Below, piece by piece: positions 42,757 through 54,639 of a stretch of 64,000 nt of DNA. The stretch lies in contig JBBHKE010000986.1 in the NCBI GenBank assembly GCA_037447655.1, positions 24,706 to 88,705 of the forward strand, read 5' to 3'. Within the stretch, counting starts at the first letter, position 1; every line of letters starts with the position of its first letter. Source of the stretch: Zygnema cylindricum. Taxonomy: Eukaryota > Streptophyta > Zygnematophyceae > Zygnematales > Zygnemataceae. The notes under the pieces were generated by a model that saw only the letters and a program-made list of their open reading frames with translations, searched no databases and had not been told where the DNA came from. The position numbers and the translations under genes are program-made.

Positions 42757-42830
42757 GCTGGTGTAGCTCAGTTGGCTAGAGCGTGAGGCTGTTAACCTTA
42801 AGGTCCGTGGTTCGAGCCCACGTATCAGCG
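42757..42830 (+). tRNA. trnN-GUU: tRNA-Asn (anticodon GUU)
   Basis: 74 nt that fold as a full cloverleaf. Acceptor GCTGGTG/TATCAGC (two G-U pairs), D-arm GCTC/GAGC with AGTTGGCTA loop, anticodon arm TGAGG-CTGTTAA-CCTTA (GTT), T-arm CGTGG-TTCGAGC-CCACG, discriminator G. A box TAGCTCAGTTGG and B box GGTTCGAGCCC are intact. TTTT at 42835-42838 is a Pol III stop. The wording is that of a nuclear plant tRNA-Asn, not the plastid one (which starts TCCTCAGTAGC). No intron; CCA not encoded. Confidence 0.97.
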
Positions 42831-43103
42831 ACCATTTTATTTATAATTTTCTGCATGTGGACTGGTAGACTGCTGAGTCAGCTTATTGTTTCTTTTACCT
42901 TTGTTGTTTTCCGACAAAGGCATTGTATTAAATGCGTTAAGGGTGAGTAAGAAGATCAAATCTAAATTGAAGCGTTTAAAAGACTCCTACACCGCGATAA
43001 CGGACAATCAGCGGTGTTAAACGTTAATACAAATAAGTACATTCGTTATATCGTTAAAAGAATTAATCTGAACGACAAAAGAAAAATTCACATGTGAAAA
43101 CGT

Positions 43104-43315
43104 TACACCGCGAATCGCTATTAGCGTTAATCACGCTAATTCGGCGCCCCTAAATTTTTACCCAAATTCTCAAATTGAGTGATTAAAAAAACCCTAAAAA
43201 CCAAATTAGAGTGACTGATTTCCTTGAAAATCCCCAAATTCCCAAATAGCATTTATCACACTAATTTTTTTTTAACACTAAATATTTGTTAACGCTAATA
43301 GCGATTCGCGGTGTA
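43104..43315. mobile_element. TA-type MITE (212 bp) with perfect inverted ends
   Basis: A 27-bp perfect inverted repeat beginning TACACCGCGAATCGCTATTA, with TA at both borders. The interior is AT-rich. It is the best-preserved termini of the family. Confidence 0.85.
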
Positions 43316-43395
43316 CTGTGGTGCAGTGTATCGGTAACCTCTTTCCGATCAGCAATATGTACCTACCGAAAGGAACGATATATTGATACGGAGAC

Positions 43396-44086
43396 CAGAG
43401 GTCGCAAAAGTCAAAATTTTACATAACCGAAACCGACCGTTTTTTTTTTTCAAAATCTGAGTAACCGACGCCCGATCGGGTTATGTCACGCTCCAAAATT
43501 GTCAACCGTTAACCGACCGGCGCTTGCGAAAATAAAAGTTAACCGAAACTCGATTTCTCGCGACTAACCGTGGCCGCCCGTAACAGAAAAAGTACAAAAT
43601 TAACTAATGTACGACGTATGAATAAGCCAAAAATTACGATTTGTCGCGTTCCCTTAGATTTGCGAAATGAATAGTGTTTACTAACGTGTCAGATTTGCGA
43701 CGCTTTGTCGCGTTCCCTAAGATTTGCGAAATGAATAGTGTTACTACCGTGTCAGATTTGCGACGCTTTGTCGCGTTCCCTAAGATTTGCGAAATGAATA
43801 GTGTTACTACCGTGTCAGATTTGCGACGCTAATCATGATGTCACGTACTTCCACGATACCAAAGAGTACAAAGTACAATAATGTTGGATTGTATGGACAG
43901 TACAAAATTTTCATTTTTTTTGGTTTTTTGGTTGACCGACCGTAACCGACCGTTTTTTTTTTCTGGTGAATCAACCGACCGCAACCGCCCGGCCCTCAAA
44001 ATTTGGCAACCGAATCCGTTCCGGATCCGGCGCGGGCGGTCGGTTAACGGTCGGTCACGGTTTCGGTTGACCGTTTGCGACCTCTA
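43396..44086. mobile_element. hAT-like non-autonomous element (691 bp)
   Basis: Ends CAGAGGTCGCAAA and the complement of TAGAGGTCGCAAA. Exact 8-bp target duplication ACGGAGAC (43388-43395 and 44087-44094). It is rich in CCGACCG/CGGTCGG repeats (ACCGACCGTTTTTTTT). It contains a threefold 62-bp tandem (43639-43830). It sits within a diverged TATCGG-type repeat. Confidence 0.92.
43639..43830 (+). repeat. Three tandem copies of a 62-64-bp unit
   Basis: Each copy runs TTGTCGCGTTCCCT(T/A)AGATT...TGAATAGTGTT(T)ACTA(A/C)CGTG... to GATTTGCGACGC. Copies 2 and 3 are virtually identical, so the expansion is recent. Confidence 0.9.
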
Positions 44087-44222
44087 ACGGAGACTATCGC
44101 GATGCATTACCGATATATCAGGTTAGTAAGCCCGTAAGAAACCACCGCGATATTCGTAAGGTACAAACCGTACACTTTCGCTACAGTACTGTACTTTATT
44201 GCGACCACTCCGCCCCCCTAGC

Positions 44223-44385
44223 AACCGGCAGAGGTCGCAATAGTCAAAATTTTACATAACCGAAACCGACCGTTTTTTTTTTTTCAAAATCTGAGTAACC
44301 GACGCCCGACCGGGTTATGTCACGCTCCAAAATGGTTAACCGTTAACCGACCGGCGTTTATGAAAATAAAAATTAACCGAATCTT
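44223..44385 (+). mobile_element. Left-end fragment of the same hAT-like family
   Basis: From CAGAGGTCGCAATAGTCAAA it follows 43396-43558 closely (AACCGAAACCGACCG, TGAGTAACCGACGCCCGA, GGGTTATGTCACGCTCCAAA) and then stops without a right end. Confidence 0.8.
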
Positions 44386-44389
44386 GATT

Positions 44390-45788
44390 CCCTTTGCCCT
44401 CCCCCTTCCCTCTCCCCTATTTTTCCTATTTTTTTCCTTTTTTCCGTAAGCTTTGTTGAAGCACAAAATACTGTAAACATTGCCCCTTTTTTTTCTTCAA
44501 ATGTTTGATAACCAAATTAAATCAAACTAAAAAAAGGAACAAAAAGTTGAAAAACGACATGGGGGGTGGAGGGAGAGGAGTGGGAGAGACGGGGGCAAAC
44601 TGGGTAACCAAATGAGAAAAGATAATAATAAAAAAATAAAAAACAAAAAAAGAAGTTTAAGAAAGATTTTGATATTTTTATTTCTCCTTCTATTTCTGAA
44701 AGTTTCATAATCTATTCATCTCCCTTATTCTGACTAAAATTTTGATCCACACTAATTACGGTATTTATTGTTTTCACATCTTATATTATCGATACATTCC
44801 TCTCTTACCTATCTTGACACCTGTACATTTCTCTCTACCCCAGCCTATCTCTCTAAACTATCAAGGAAAAAACTTTCACCCACTGCCCAGCTTTCTTACA
44901 AGATAAGAAAAAAAAAGCGTCGCAACTTTTCCGAAAAAAAATCGAAACGACAACCTATTCAAATATTTTTTCTAGGTAATACCCATTTTTATGAAAGTCT
45001 TTTTTTTACTTCCTTCCTTTTATCTAATAGTATCGGGAGTTTCACACAGATTTTGTTTTGTTTCTTTGTTTTTTTTTTTTGTCAATTTTCTAAAGACAGC
45101 GGAATAACCGCCCATTCGTTCGAAGGAATTTTGTCCTTTTCTGAGTTTTTGTCCGTTTCTGGAATTCGTGTAGATAAGGTGGACATATTTGAGAGGGGTA
45201 AGTCAAGGGAGCCATTCTGCAAAAAAAAAAAGAAAAAAAAGGAAAAAAAAAAAAAACTTATGTTACATGTGCTGACAATATTTAAAAATACTGGAAAATT
45301 GAGGTACCAAAAAAAAATACTTTTGCATTGGTCTCAAAAAGGTTTGCATGGAATAAGATAATAAGATAATAAAATAAATTAAAATAAGATTAAATGAGCC
45401 CAAATGAAGTTAAACTAAAAAAAAATGCAACAGGAAAATTAATTCATAAATTTTGGTTCCACCCCATAACTTATCTTCTTTCCGGATTATCATTTTTTTT
45501 TATATAATTGTTAAAAATGTTAAACACTAATTAAGCATAACTTATTTTTTAAGTAAATTAAATTCATTTTCCATTTTTTCCCAAATGAAAGTAAAATATC
45601 TCTCTTTCTCTCCCACCACACCTTATGTCAACAGAAAACTTTATCTCCCAAAAAAACCAAAATAAAAAAATAAAATTAAATACAAGCAAAAATAATTAAT
45701 TATATCTTACATTTTACAAAACATTCTATAGATTTGAAATTTTCTCAAGTTTTTAACTCACTCGAAAACTACTTTTTGTTTTTTTTTT

Positions 45789-45842
<54 letters not shown>

Positions 45843-45843
45843 C
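44390..45843. other. AT-rich spacer ending in a poly-T run at the assembly gap
   Basis: Homopolymer-rich sequence with no credible gene. The 44768-45361 frame is rich in Phe/Lys/Ser and crosses several A and T runs with no domain. It ends in more than 50 T at 45790-45842. Confidence 0.45.
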
Positions 45844-46500
45844 NNNNNNNNNNNNNNNNNNNNNNNNNNNNNNNNNNNNNNNNNNNNNNNNNNNNNNNNN
45901 NNNNNNNNNNNNNNNNNNNNNNNNNNNNNNNNNNNNNNNNNNNNNNNNNNNNNNNNNNNNNNNNNNNNNNNNNNNNNNNNNNNNNNNNNNNNNNNNNNNN
46001 NNNNNNNNNNNNNNNNNNNNNNNNNNNNNNNNNNNNNNNNNNNNNNNNNNNNNNNNNNNNNNNNNNNNNNNNNNNNNNNNNNNNNNNNNNNNNNNNNNNN
46101 NNNNNNNNNNNNNNNNNNNNNNNNNNNNNNNNNNNNNNNNNNNNNNNNNNNNNNNNNNNNNNNNNNNNNNNNNNNNNNNNNNNNNNNNNNNNNNNNNNNN
46201 NNNNNNNNNNNNNNNNNNNNNNNNNNNNNNNNNNNNNNNNNNNNNNNNNNNNNNNNNNNNNNNNNNNNNNNNNNNNNNNNNNNNNNNNNNNNNNNNNNNN
46301 NNNNNNNNNNNNNNNNNNNNNNNNNNNNNNNNNNNNNNNNNNNNNNNNNNNNNNNNNNNNNNNNNNNNNNNNNNNNNNNNNNNNNNNNNNNNNNNNNNNN
46401 NNNNNNNNNNNNNNNNNNNNNNNNNNNNNNNNNNNNNNNNNNNNNNNNNNNNNNNNNNNNNNNNNNNNNNNNNNNNNNNNNNNNNNNNNNNNNNNNNNNN
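45844..46500. other. Assembly gap (657 N)
   Basis: Unknown bases. It begins directly after the poly-T run, which probably caused the break. Open frames across it are meaningless. Confidence 0.99.
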
Positions 46501-47690
46501 ATACATGTTTTTCATGTACTTGTGATTAATTTCACTATGTGAATTCTGAATCACAAGATCCTAACTTTTATAGTACATTTTCCTGCTTGATTTGTCCTCA
46601 CAAAGTTATCCTGTCATCATCATGCTTAAGGTTACGGGGGGGAGCTAACTTCGTGCTTCTCTAAATCGGTACATCCGGTTTTCTCTCTTGTACAAACAGC
46701 TTATTTCCTGCTCCTTCTCCAAACCATTCTTTCAGCCGTTCAACTACTCTTTTACATGATATTTTCAATCCTAGAACACTAAGTCTTAAGTGTATCACTT
46801 TAATTAGTGTTCATGTACTTTTTGTACATAATGATCTTTACGTAGAAAGATTCCCACTAAACACTTAGAATCTTTCTACCTAGTTATACCTCAACTACTA
46901 GATATACCTACATTAATCGTAGTTCCACTTATTAGGTGTACCTAGATTAGTTCTACCTAAATTAGTTATACCTTGACTTAGATTAGTTCGACCTACACGC
47001 TTGAGTTCATCTATAAAACTCAAGCATCTCACTATGTTTAATATATAATTCTTTACTATTGAACCTAAGTTCACGACAGCCTCAGTTGTCCTTGTTGTCT
47101 TTATGTACTTTGTACTTTTTCCTGTTCCTTTGTTTTAATTTATTCCTTTGTTATGGCCACTAATTTATTAGTCACGTCATCATACAAAATGTACGACGTC
47201 GTTTCGCGGTGGTACTTTTGTTAACCGCGAACGAAATGTACTATTTCGTTTCACGTAACTTTTTTTTTTTCCGTGTGCAGGTTGTTTTCGTTTCGTACGC
47301 ACGAAACTTATTATTTGAAGAAGAGGCGTGAAAGCCTTTCTTCGTGGAATCTTCCTTTCCGTGTTTTCCTTTGTTTGTTTCGGCAGGAGACCTATGTGAA
47401 ATAGGACAGAATTTTGTCGATTTGCTAGCTTTGGAAGGTAGTTTGAAGAGAGATGTGCGTTGTAGGTATAAATCTTTATGGAGTAGAGATATTACAATCT
47501 TAAGAGAGAGAAGAGAGGAGAGTGACGATGTAAGAGGCTTCGGTCAAAAACACTTATAAATCTTTTTGGCCGATTATGCTCTTGCTTTGTATGAGCTTCC
47601 GCTGTGATTTATTTCTGTTTTATTTGTGAATTTATTTTGAGTGAATGTCTTTTGCTTAAGATCCTACAATAGCGATACACGGTGTAGCAC
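46501..47690. other. No gene or repeat recognised
   Basis: A CT-rich upstream part has short diverged repeats around TTA(T/G)ACCT(C/T/A)A (46880-46990). A 71-codon frame at 47344-47559 (MESSFPCFPLFVSAGD...) has no recognisable domain. AGCGATACACGGTGTA at 47673-47688 looks like an isolated TA-MITE end. Confidence 0.35.
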
Positions 47691-47699
47691 TCGAAAGGT

Positions 47700-47790
47700 A
47701 TTCACTTCTCCCCCTTCCCCCTTCTCCCTTCTCCCTTCTCCCTTTTCCCCTCTCCCTTCTCCCTTCTCCCCTCTCCCTTCTCCCCTCCGC
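47700..47790 (+). repeat. CCCTTCT minisatellite
   Basis: About twelve units of (C)CCTTCTCC / CCTCTCC. Simple polypyrimidine expansion. Confidence 0.9.
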
Positions 47791-48095
47791 CCTACCGACT
47801 CGTTTAATAATCATTCTACCCATAGTGTTGGGCCCGGGCCGCCGACTCTAGGTTCGTATTTTTCTTTTTGTTTCTTTTTATTTCGTTTTATTCCTTTTTT
47901 TCTATTATTTATTTTGTATTTTTTCGCATATTATTATTATTATTTTATTTTTTTTCCTCCTAATCATCGTTGTTGTCGTCTTTTGCTGTTTTTGTCTTTT
48001 CTGAACATGTTTCTAGGGTTTCGAATTCCAGTTCTCGGTGTCCTTATTCGTCGTATTCTAATGTGTCTTATTCTAGTTTGTCTTATTCTAATTTG

Positions 48096-48525
48096 TAGTG
48101 TTGTGTATCGGTAAAAAAGTCATCGCGATAACACCGATACCGATAGTTATCGGTTATCGAACGGTCAGAGCTACCGATATATTTGTACTTTCTGTACTTT
48201 CTGTCTGTATTACACGTGGCAGGTTTCAAGTGGATCCCAAGGAAGAAAGGGACAAGCCATAACGTTAGAGGTACATCTTTTTATCTGGAGCCGTACTAAA
48301 GCCGTACATATCTTATGCCGGCTATTGTACTTTCAGCCTGTACAAATGATCTGATTGGTAGGCACCTCATTAAGTTTATTTTTGTTTATGATTTACGTGT
48401 ATGATTGGCCGTACATTTATCTGTACGGTCCGTATAAATATCTCCGTACCGATATATCGATTATCGGCTACCCGAAAAAAGGCCCATATCGGTTATCGGC
48501 AAATCCTTACCGATACACAACACTA
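48096..48525. mobile_element. hAT-like non-autonomous element, short form (430 bp)
   Basis: Ends TAGTGTTGTGTATCGGTAA and complement. Exact 8-bp target duplication CTAATTTG (48088-48095 and 48526-48533). Shares both subterminal regions with 49195-50035. Confidence 0.95.
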
Positions 48526-49194
48526 CTAATTTGTCTTTTTCTGCGGTCCTCGGTCTCATCGATGGAGAACGCATCGTTGGAAACTTTTGGAACTCAGGCC
48601 GCACTATATTATATATTTTGAAGTATTATATTATATATTATATGTTATATGTTATATATTATATATTTTACCATAGAGGTGCGGAAATTATAGCTCACTA
48701 AAATACGTATTTATTTCTACGTAAGCTTAACAGGTCATTATTTTTATTTTATTTTATTTTATTTATTGATTATTTCTTTCGTCTAATTTTCTTTTTTTTG
48801 GTCTTATTATTGATTTTTTTTATTTTTTTTGGCAATTCTTGTCATTGATTTTTTTAAAAGCTCTTATTAGTTCTTTTGGAACTCATGTTCTGGTACAATC
48901 GCACTAATTCTCTTCATTTATTTTCGTAACGTTACGGCTTATCTTTGAGAGAATTATATCACAAAATATGGAAAGAACATTTTCCCTCTTGTGTTTAAAA
49001 TTTAATTTTAAAGTATTAATAATATTATATTATATATATTAATATTACAATATAGTATATAAGTATTTCCGGGTTGTACCAAGGTTCGTTTAGGGCTATT
49101 TCATTTTTTAAGGGTTTATTTAGGGCTATTTCGGGCTTTTTAGGGTTTTCTTAGGGTGATTCCGAAGTTTTTTAGGGTTTTTAAGGGTTTTTTA
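48526..49194. other. AT-rich spacer with TTTAGGG-like end
   Basis: No gene seen. From about 49083 to 49194, phrases TTTAGGGCTATTTC and TTTTTAGGGTTTT recur, a degenerate plant-telomere-like tract that continues after the hAT-like insertion (50036-50165). Confidence 0.5.
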
Positions 49195-50035
49195 TAGTGT
49201 TGTGTATCGGTAAAAAACTTATCGCGATAACACCGATACCGATAGTTATCGGTTATCGAACGGTCAGAGATTCCGATATATCGGTCTGGGACCAACAAAT
49301 TCCATATCGGCGATAACTTAAAAAATATATAGTATGCATACAATAGCACTTTATAACATACTGTATTATTTTATTGATTTTATATAGCGTGGCATGCCAC
49401 GTATAAAAATATGTGCCGTTACCGTTTAGCTGCAATTTATTACGGAAAGCGCAGCATATAAACGTTGGCCGGTTAACTGGACAAAAATTTTACGGCGATG
49501 TACGTAATTTTACCAAAAACTGGTGAACATCGAACTGTAAAAGGACGGCGCACACAAAAGTACAACGGACGCAAAATAACATTCTGCGTGCCGCCGAAAT
49601 CGAACGGACGACTTGGAATGAGAAAACAAGAGCGGACGGCCAGCGTGAGCGCCAGCATCCGGAATGGCTCTTTTGGCAGCTTATGCCAAAAAAGCTGGCA
49701 GGTTGACACGTGGCAGGTCCCCAGTGGATCTCAAGGAATAAAGGGACAAAGCCATGGCGTCGGATGTGAAAGGTACATCGTTTTTACTGGATCCGTACGT
49801 CCGGAGAATAAGACGTACAGTTGAGCGTATAGGCCGTACATTTATCTGTACGGTCCGTACAGTTATCGCCAATAACTATCGTTATCGGCATTATCGCCGA
49901 TAAGTACCCGATATTATCGGCTACTTATCGGCGATAATACCAATATCGATATATCGTACCAATATATCGATTATCGGATACCCGAAAAAAGGCCCATATC
50001 GGTTATCGGCAAATCCTTACCGATACACAACACTA
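49195..50035. mobile_element. hAT-like non-autonomous element, middle form (841 bp)
   Basis: Ends TAGTGTTGTGTATCGGTAA and complement. Exact 8-bp target duplication GTTTTTTA (49187-49194 and 50036-50043). Left subterminal matches 37598-37440 inverted. A long TATCGGCGATAA palindrome cluster lies at 49863-49970. No transposase. Confidence 0.95.
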
Positions 50036-50170
50036 GTTTTTTAGGGTTTTTTAAGGGTTTTTTTGGGTTTTTTAGGGTTTATAATTTTTTATGGTGTTTT
50101 AAGGGTTGATTTAGGGTTTTTAGGGTTGACTTAGAGTTTGTAGGTTTTTTTTTGAGTTTTTTTGGAGTTA
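50036..50170 (+). repeat. Degenerate telomere-like TTTAGGG tract
   Basis: Repeats of TTTTTTAGGGTTTT(T)(A/T)A, TTTAAGGGTTGATTTAGGG and the like. It is split from its left half (49083-49194) by the hAT-like element. An interstitial, decayed tract, not a chromosome end. Confidence 0.6.
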
Positions 50171-50870
50171 TTTGCACTTAAAAATCGCAGGTTTTCAAAT
50201 AAGTTCCAGAGTCCAAACTGACAACGCGCCATTCCCATGTCGCCCATTCCGTACCGAAGACTCCTCCGTTCCTCCCTTGTACGGATTTGACCGGCGGAAC
50301 TGATACAATTCTAGGGTTTGGATCTTTTGTCGTCATCTTGTTGTCAGCTTTCTGACCTAAGATTTTTGGCTTTTGCTGACTCACACTTTTCTCTCTTCCC
50401 TCCTTCCCTCCTTCACTAATTATGAATTCTTTCACTCATTATTCCTTCAATCTTTACACTCGGAAACTTATTCATCTCTTATTTTAGTAAGTCCTAGAGT
50501 TTTCAAACTCGTAAAACTGATTAATTTTCTTAATTTAGTAACTCATTGATTTAGTATCTCACTAACTTTTAATGTGTTGATTCATTAACTCTTTTTGCTC
50601 TATGAACTCATTCACTCGTTCTCTCATTCATATAACATGTTTATCTTTTTAGTCCTTTTTTATCTTTTTTTGTTTATCATGAGTTTTTATAAATTCATAT
50701 ATGAACTCATTCACTCTTTAACTCATGAGCTCATGACTGATTAACCATCTTTTTTTTTTTTTTTGGGAGGGGTGGAGGGACGGTATGGGGTTTACCACTG
50801 AAAATCCGCACTAACCTCGCACTAAATCCCCGCGCTGAATTTCTGCACTGAATTTCACAAAACCCTATAT
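50171..50870. other. Spacer; no gene seen
   Basis: The 50435-50178 minus frame and others show no domain. A region of repeated ACTCATTCACTC / TTAACTCAT words (50430-50740) may be a weak tandem repeat. Confidence 0.35.
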
Positions 50871-51255
<385 letters not shown>

Positions 51256-51962
51256 TGTTTACATTTATTTACATATATATGTTTATGTTCATACATAAAT
51301 AAAGTGAAAGATCTCCCTATGCAGTCGACAATTCCAAATGATTTACATTTTTTATTTATTTATTTATTTTTTTGATGTGTGCACATGTACATATTTGCTT
51401 ATGTTCATTGAATGACTATGTTTTGGAGTTTTTCTTGTTCTCTTTCAGTTTTTCGCTAAAAAAATAACACTTTTTTTTGTTTTGTTTTTTACTTTATTTA
51501 CCACCTTTTTTGTGTTGTCTCCATTTTTTTTTCTCCCTCCCCCTCTCCCCCCCCCTCTTTTTTTTGCAGTCATTCTACTTCAAGTGCCTTCTCCTATTAT
51601 TCGAGTTTTAATAACTCGAAAACTTTTCAGAACGTCGAGATTCTTACCCTCTTTTTAAAACCGTTAAACCCCTTCCAAAAGTTAAAGAGTCGTCAATTTT
51701 TTTATTTGAGCCGAATCGACCTTTAATGGGATATTGCCTAAAATGACTGGCAGGAAGCTTCTTTCCAAACTTCCTTTTCTTTTCAAATGAGGAAAAGCAT
51801 CAAAAACTGCTTCATATATTCTGTGTTTAGGGTTACGGTTCTGATTCTGTTGCTGCAATTTTTTCACCATCCAGTCGATTAGGGTTCCGTACCTGTTCCT
51901 GTTCCTTTATTTTGTTCTTTTCTTTTTTCTCTTTCCTTTTTTCGCACAAAGAGAAAGAGGCC

Positions 51963-53168
51963 ATGGCTCAAATGTCCGAGTCACCCTTACTAAATCTTCC
52001 CAACGATGTCCTTGATACGATCCTTAGTAAGGCTTCTTCTGGCAGGGCTAAAAAACTCGCACTCTTGGCCTCTGTATGCAAAAAGTTTCAACCTCCGGGT
52101 AGATCTGTTTCAGTTTTGTATATTGATAGTAGTGTTGAATACAAAATTGATGGCATCGCAAACATCCATGACATTCAGTTACGTTTGTCACTCCTCCTGC
52201 GTCACGCACCAAAAGTGACAAAAGTCACGTCAAAGGTGGAAGTTTCGCCTTCTACCCTCCTTTCTTGGTCTACGATTGTCGGTAAAACGTTGACTTCTTT
52301 GGAGCTTCCTGCATTGGATGCCGATCATGTGGGAATGTTGTGCATGTTTCCAGTCCTGGAGGACTTGAATGTAACCGTGGCTTCCGATTTCTGGAAGACT
52401 ATATGGACCGGTTTTCAAAAGTTCAAGAGTATTAAGACATTGTGGTTTGATCTTTACGATGATTCTTATGTAGTGGAAAGGAATGACTTGGTTTCTTTCT
52501 TCCAACTCTTTCCTAACCTTGTCTCTTTATCGTTGTCTATCTACGAGGCTGAGCCTTGTAACATCGTTCATCCAAATGTTAGTGTTCTCAGCGTAAATAC
52601 CATTGCTTCTGATATTATAATCGACTGTCCGAATATTACAAGTTTAAACATGGAAATTTGGCGTGCTGTTAACCTTCACATGAAGACGAGGACTTTTTTG
52701 ACGGAAGTCGAGAGTTTAGGCAATTTAACACTCATTGACGACGATGACGACGATGATGAGGATACAGAGGATGACATTAGTATGAAATATGAGGTCCAAA
52801 AGGAGGAGTTTTCATTGACTTATCTCACTACGATTTCACGATGTATAACTTTTGATATTATGAGGAAGTGCAAAAGTGTGAAAAGCATGTCGATTCCTGC
52901 TCGCGAGCTTGTTTTCCTATATAAATGTGAAGGAAAGCTATTGTTTCCGCGTATCTTTCACGAAGCTGAGGACGTTTATGACTTTAGCCTTGGCTTACCC
53001 GTCAAGTTGGTTGAACGGCTTGCGAATTGTCCCGAATTCCAAGAACTTTGTTTCTTTTCAGGGATATTTGGTCTTAACGAAATTCAAATGATTGTTTTTC
53101 AAGACCGGTACAAAACGTTGAAGAGCTCGTATCCAAATATTACGTTCAAAAGCCCTTGGGATGCATAG
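51963..53168 (+). CDS. F-box protein (F-box plus LRR-like repeats)
   Basis: A 401-residue intron-less ORF. I prefer the ATG at 51963 (GAGGCCATGGCTC, good plant context) over the upstream in-frame ATG at 51912, whose 17 extra residues are Phe-rich leader-like. Residues about 7-45 form an F-box: PLLNLPNDVLDTILSKASSG, then KKLALLASVCKKF. The remainder has irregular leucine-rich segments (LTSLELPALDADHVGMLCMF, FPVLEDLNV, LFPNLVSLSLSIYEAEP, ITSLNMEI) and a poly-Asp run encoded at about 52734-52760. F-box proteins bind SKP1 through the F-box and recruit substrates to SCF ubiquitin ligases. The target is unknown. An inverted paralogous fragment lies 2.4 kb downstream. Confidence 0.8.
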   Translation: MAQMSESPLLNLPNDVLDTILSKASSGRAKKLALLASVCKKFQPPGRSVSVLYIDSSVEYKIDGIANIHDIQLRLSLLLRHAPKVTKVTSKVEVSPSTLLSWSTIVGKTLTSLELPALDADHVGMLCMFPVLEDLNVTVASDFWKTIWTGFQKFKSIKTLWFDLYDDSYVVERNDLVSFFQLFPNLVSLSLSIYEAEPCNIVHPNVSVLSVNTIASDIIIDCPNITSLNMEIWRAVNLHMKTRTFLTEVESLGNLTLIDDDDDDDEDTEDDISMKYEVQKEEFSLTYLTTISRCITFDIMRKCKSVKSMSIPARELVFLYKCEGKLLFPRIFHEAEDVYDFSLGLPVKLVERLANCPEFQELCFFSGIFGLNEIQMIVFQDRYKTLKSSYPNITFKSPWDA

Positions 53169-54060
53169 AGTATTTGTTTGTTGTTTCTTTAAGAGATAAA
53201 CCGTTGTTTTAGGGTAGTTGATCAAGTGTAGGATTGCTGTTTGATTCCTAGGATAGAGAATTTGTTTTTGTTTCTAGAGATTTAACTAGGGTGAATTTGT
53301 TGGAAGTCTTAATAGAGGGAATTTGTTTGTTGTCTCTTTAGGGTTTTAACCATGAATAATCAAGTGTATTCAATCAAGAGAGATTATTCTTTGAGCTATT
53401 AACAGAGAGAGTTTGTGGGTTTTTACCTTTTTTTTTTAAAGTGATTGATATTTTCATTGATGTTGTATAGTCATCGCCTCTTTTTTTTGTTTTTTAAACA
53501 TGGACGATGAAGAACATGTCACGTAACGGATTTTTCGTTTGTAAAAGGATTTTCTCTCTCCTCCCCCACTCTCATTCCTCCTCCCCCTCCTTCTCCTTCT
53601 TCCCCTCTCCCTGCCCCTCTTCTCCCTTCGCAGTCTTTAGAGAGGGTTTTCTTATGCTACTATTTAGTGTTTATTGGTTAAATTTCCTGTCCCTCCTTTC
53701 TCCCACTCCTTTTCTTTCTCTCCTTCCCCTCGCTCTCTCCCTTTCCCTTCCCCCTCCCCCTCCCCCTTGCATCTCCAGTGTTTGGAAGATTGGGCTGATC
53801 AAACTTTTTTCAATATATGAAATGTTTTTTTTATTTCTTATTAGTTTGTATGGTTATCGAAACTGGAGGAGAGGGGGAAAGGGACAGAGAGGGAGAGGGA
53901 GAGAGGGACAGAGGGACAGAGAGGGAGAGGGAGAGAGGGACAGGGAGAGAGGGAGAGGGAGACGGGAAAAAAGAGAGGGAGAGAGCGAGAAAGAGAGGGG
54001 CGAGGGAGAGAGTACTTTTGTAGTGAAGATGAGGCCCAGTTTTTTTTTGGTAAGTGCTCT
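53169..54060. other. 3' flank of the F-box gene with purine/pyrimidine microsatellites
   Basis: Several TTTGTTTGTTGT(T/C)TC-containing repeats (about 53172-53340) directly follow the stop. A CT-rich stretch is at 53550-53770 and a GAGAGGGA-rich stretch at 53865-54010. No gene supported; the 185-codon frame over it is low-complexity. Confidence 0.5.
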
Positions 54061-54639
54061 TTAACTGACTTCAAAATTGATGTTTCTTAATCTCGCATAT
54101 TATATTTAAATATTTTTTTTAAATGCAATCATATTTTTTTAAATGCACTCATAAATATCATTTGTTTTTTTTCCTTTTTTTTTTTTTTGTTTTTTTTTTT
54201 TGGACGTTTCAGTTTACCTCTAATGGTCTCAATGTTTTTTTTTTTTGTCTTTTTTTTGCAAAAAATATTTTAAGTTGTTTCAATCCTCATTACTGTTATA
54301 AAAAAAAATCGCACTAATTTCCAAAACAATTTAGTCGACAATCTAATAATAAGAAAGGAATTCCAATCCTTTTGTGTAAACATTAAAAAGGAAAAAGAAA
54401 ATCAAAATTTTCTTGATTTTAATTGTCCATTTTTTTATTTTTTTCCTTTTTCTGTGGTTGGGCAGGTCAATGGGGATCCCAGAAAGGATAAAAGATCTGT
54501 GTTCCAAAAATAAAAAATCCCACTCGTAAATGTTTAAAATTTTTAAATAATTTATTCATTTCTTATTTGTCACATTTTCCAATAGATGATTAAAGTCTAT
54601 CTGAGACATGACAAAAGAAAATATTAACAAAAAAGAAAG

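Noticed and set aside
42757-42830. Plastid or mitochondrial origin of the tRNA-Asn
   Set aside because: The sequence matches the nuclear plant tRNA-Asn form and differs from the plastid gene in acceptor and D-arm.
44768-45361. 197-codon Phe/Lys-rich frame
   Set aside because: Crosses many homopolymers, no domain, no splice or promoter support.
45734-46554. Frames of about 250-263 codons on both strands
   Set aside because: They cross the poly-T run and the block of Ns; no sequence information.
53507-54064. 185-codon frame after the F-box gene
   Set aside because: Low-complexity CT- and GA-rich repeats give Ser/Leu and Arg/Glu runs; no domain.
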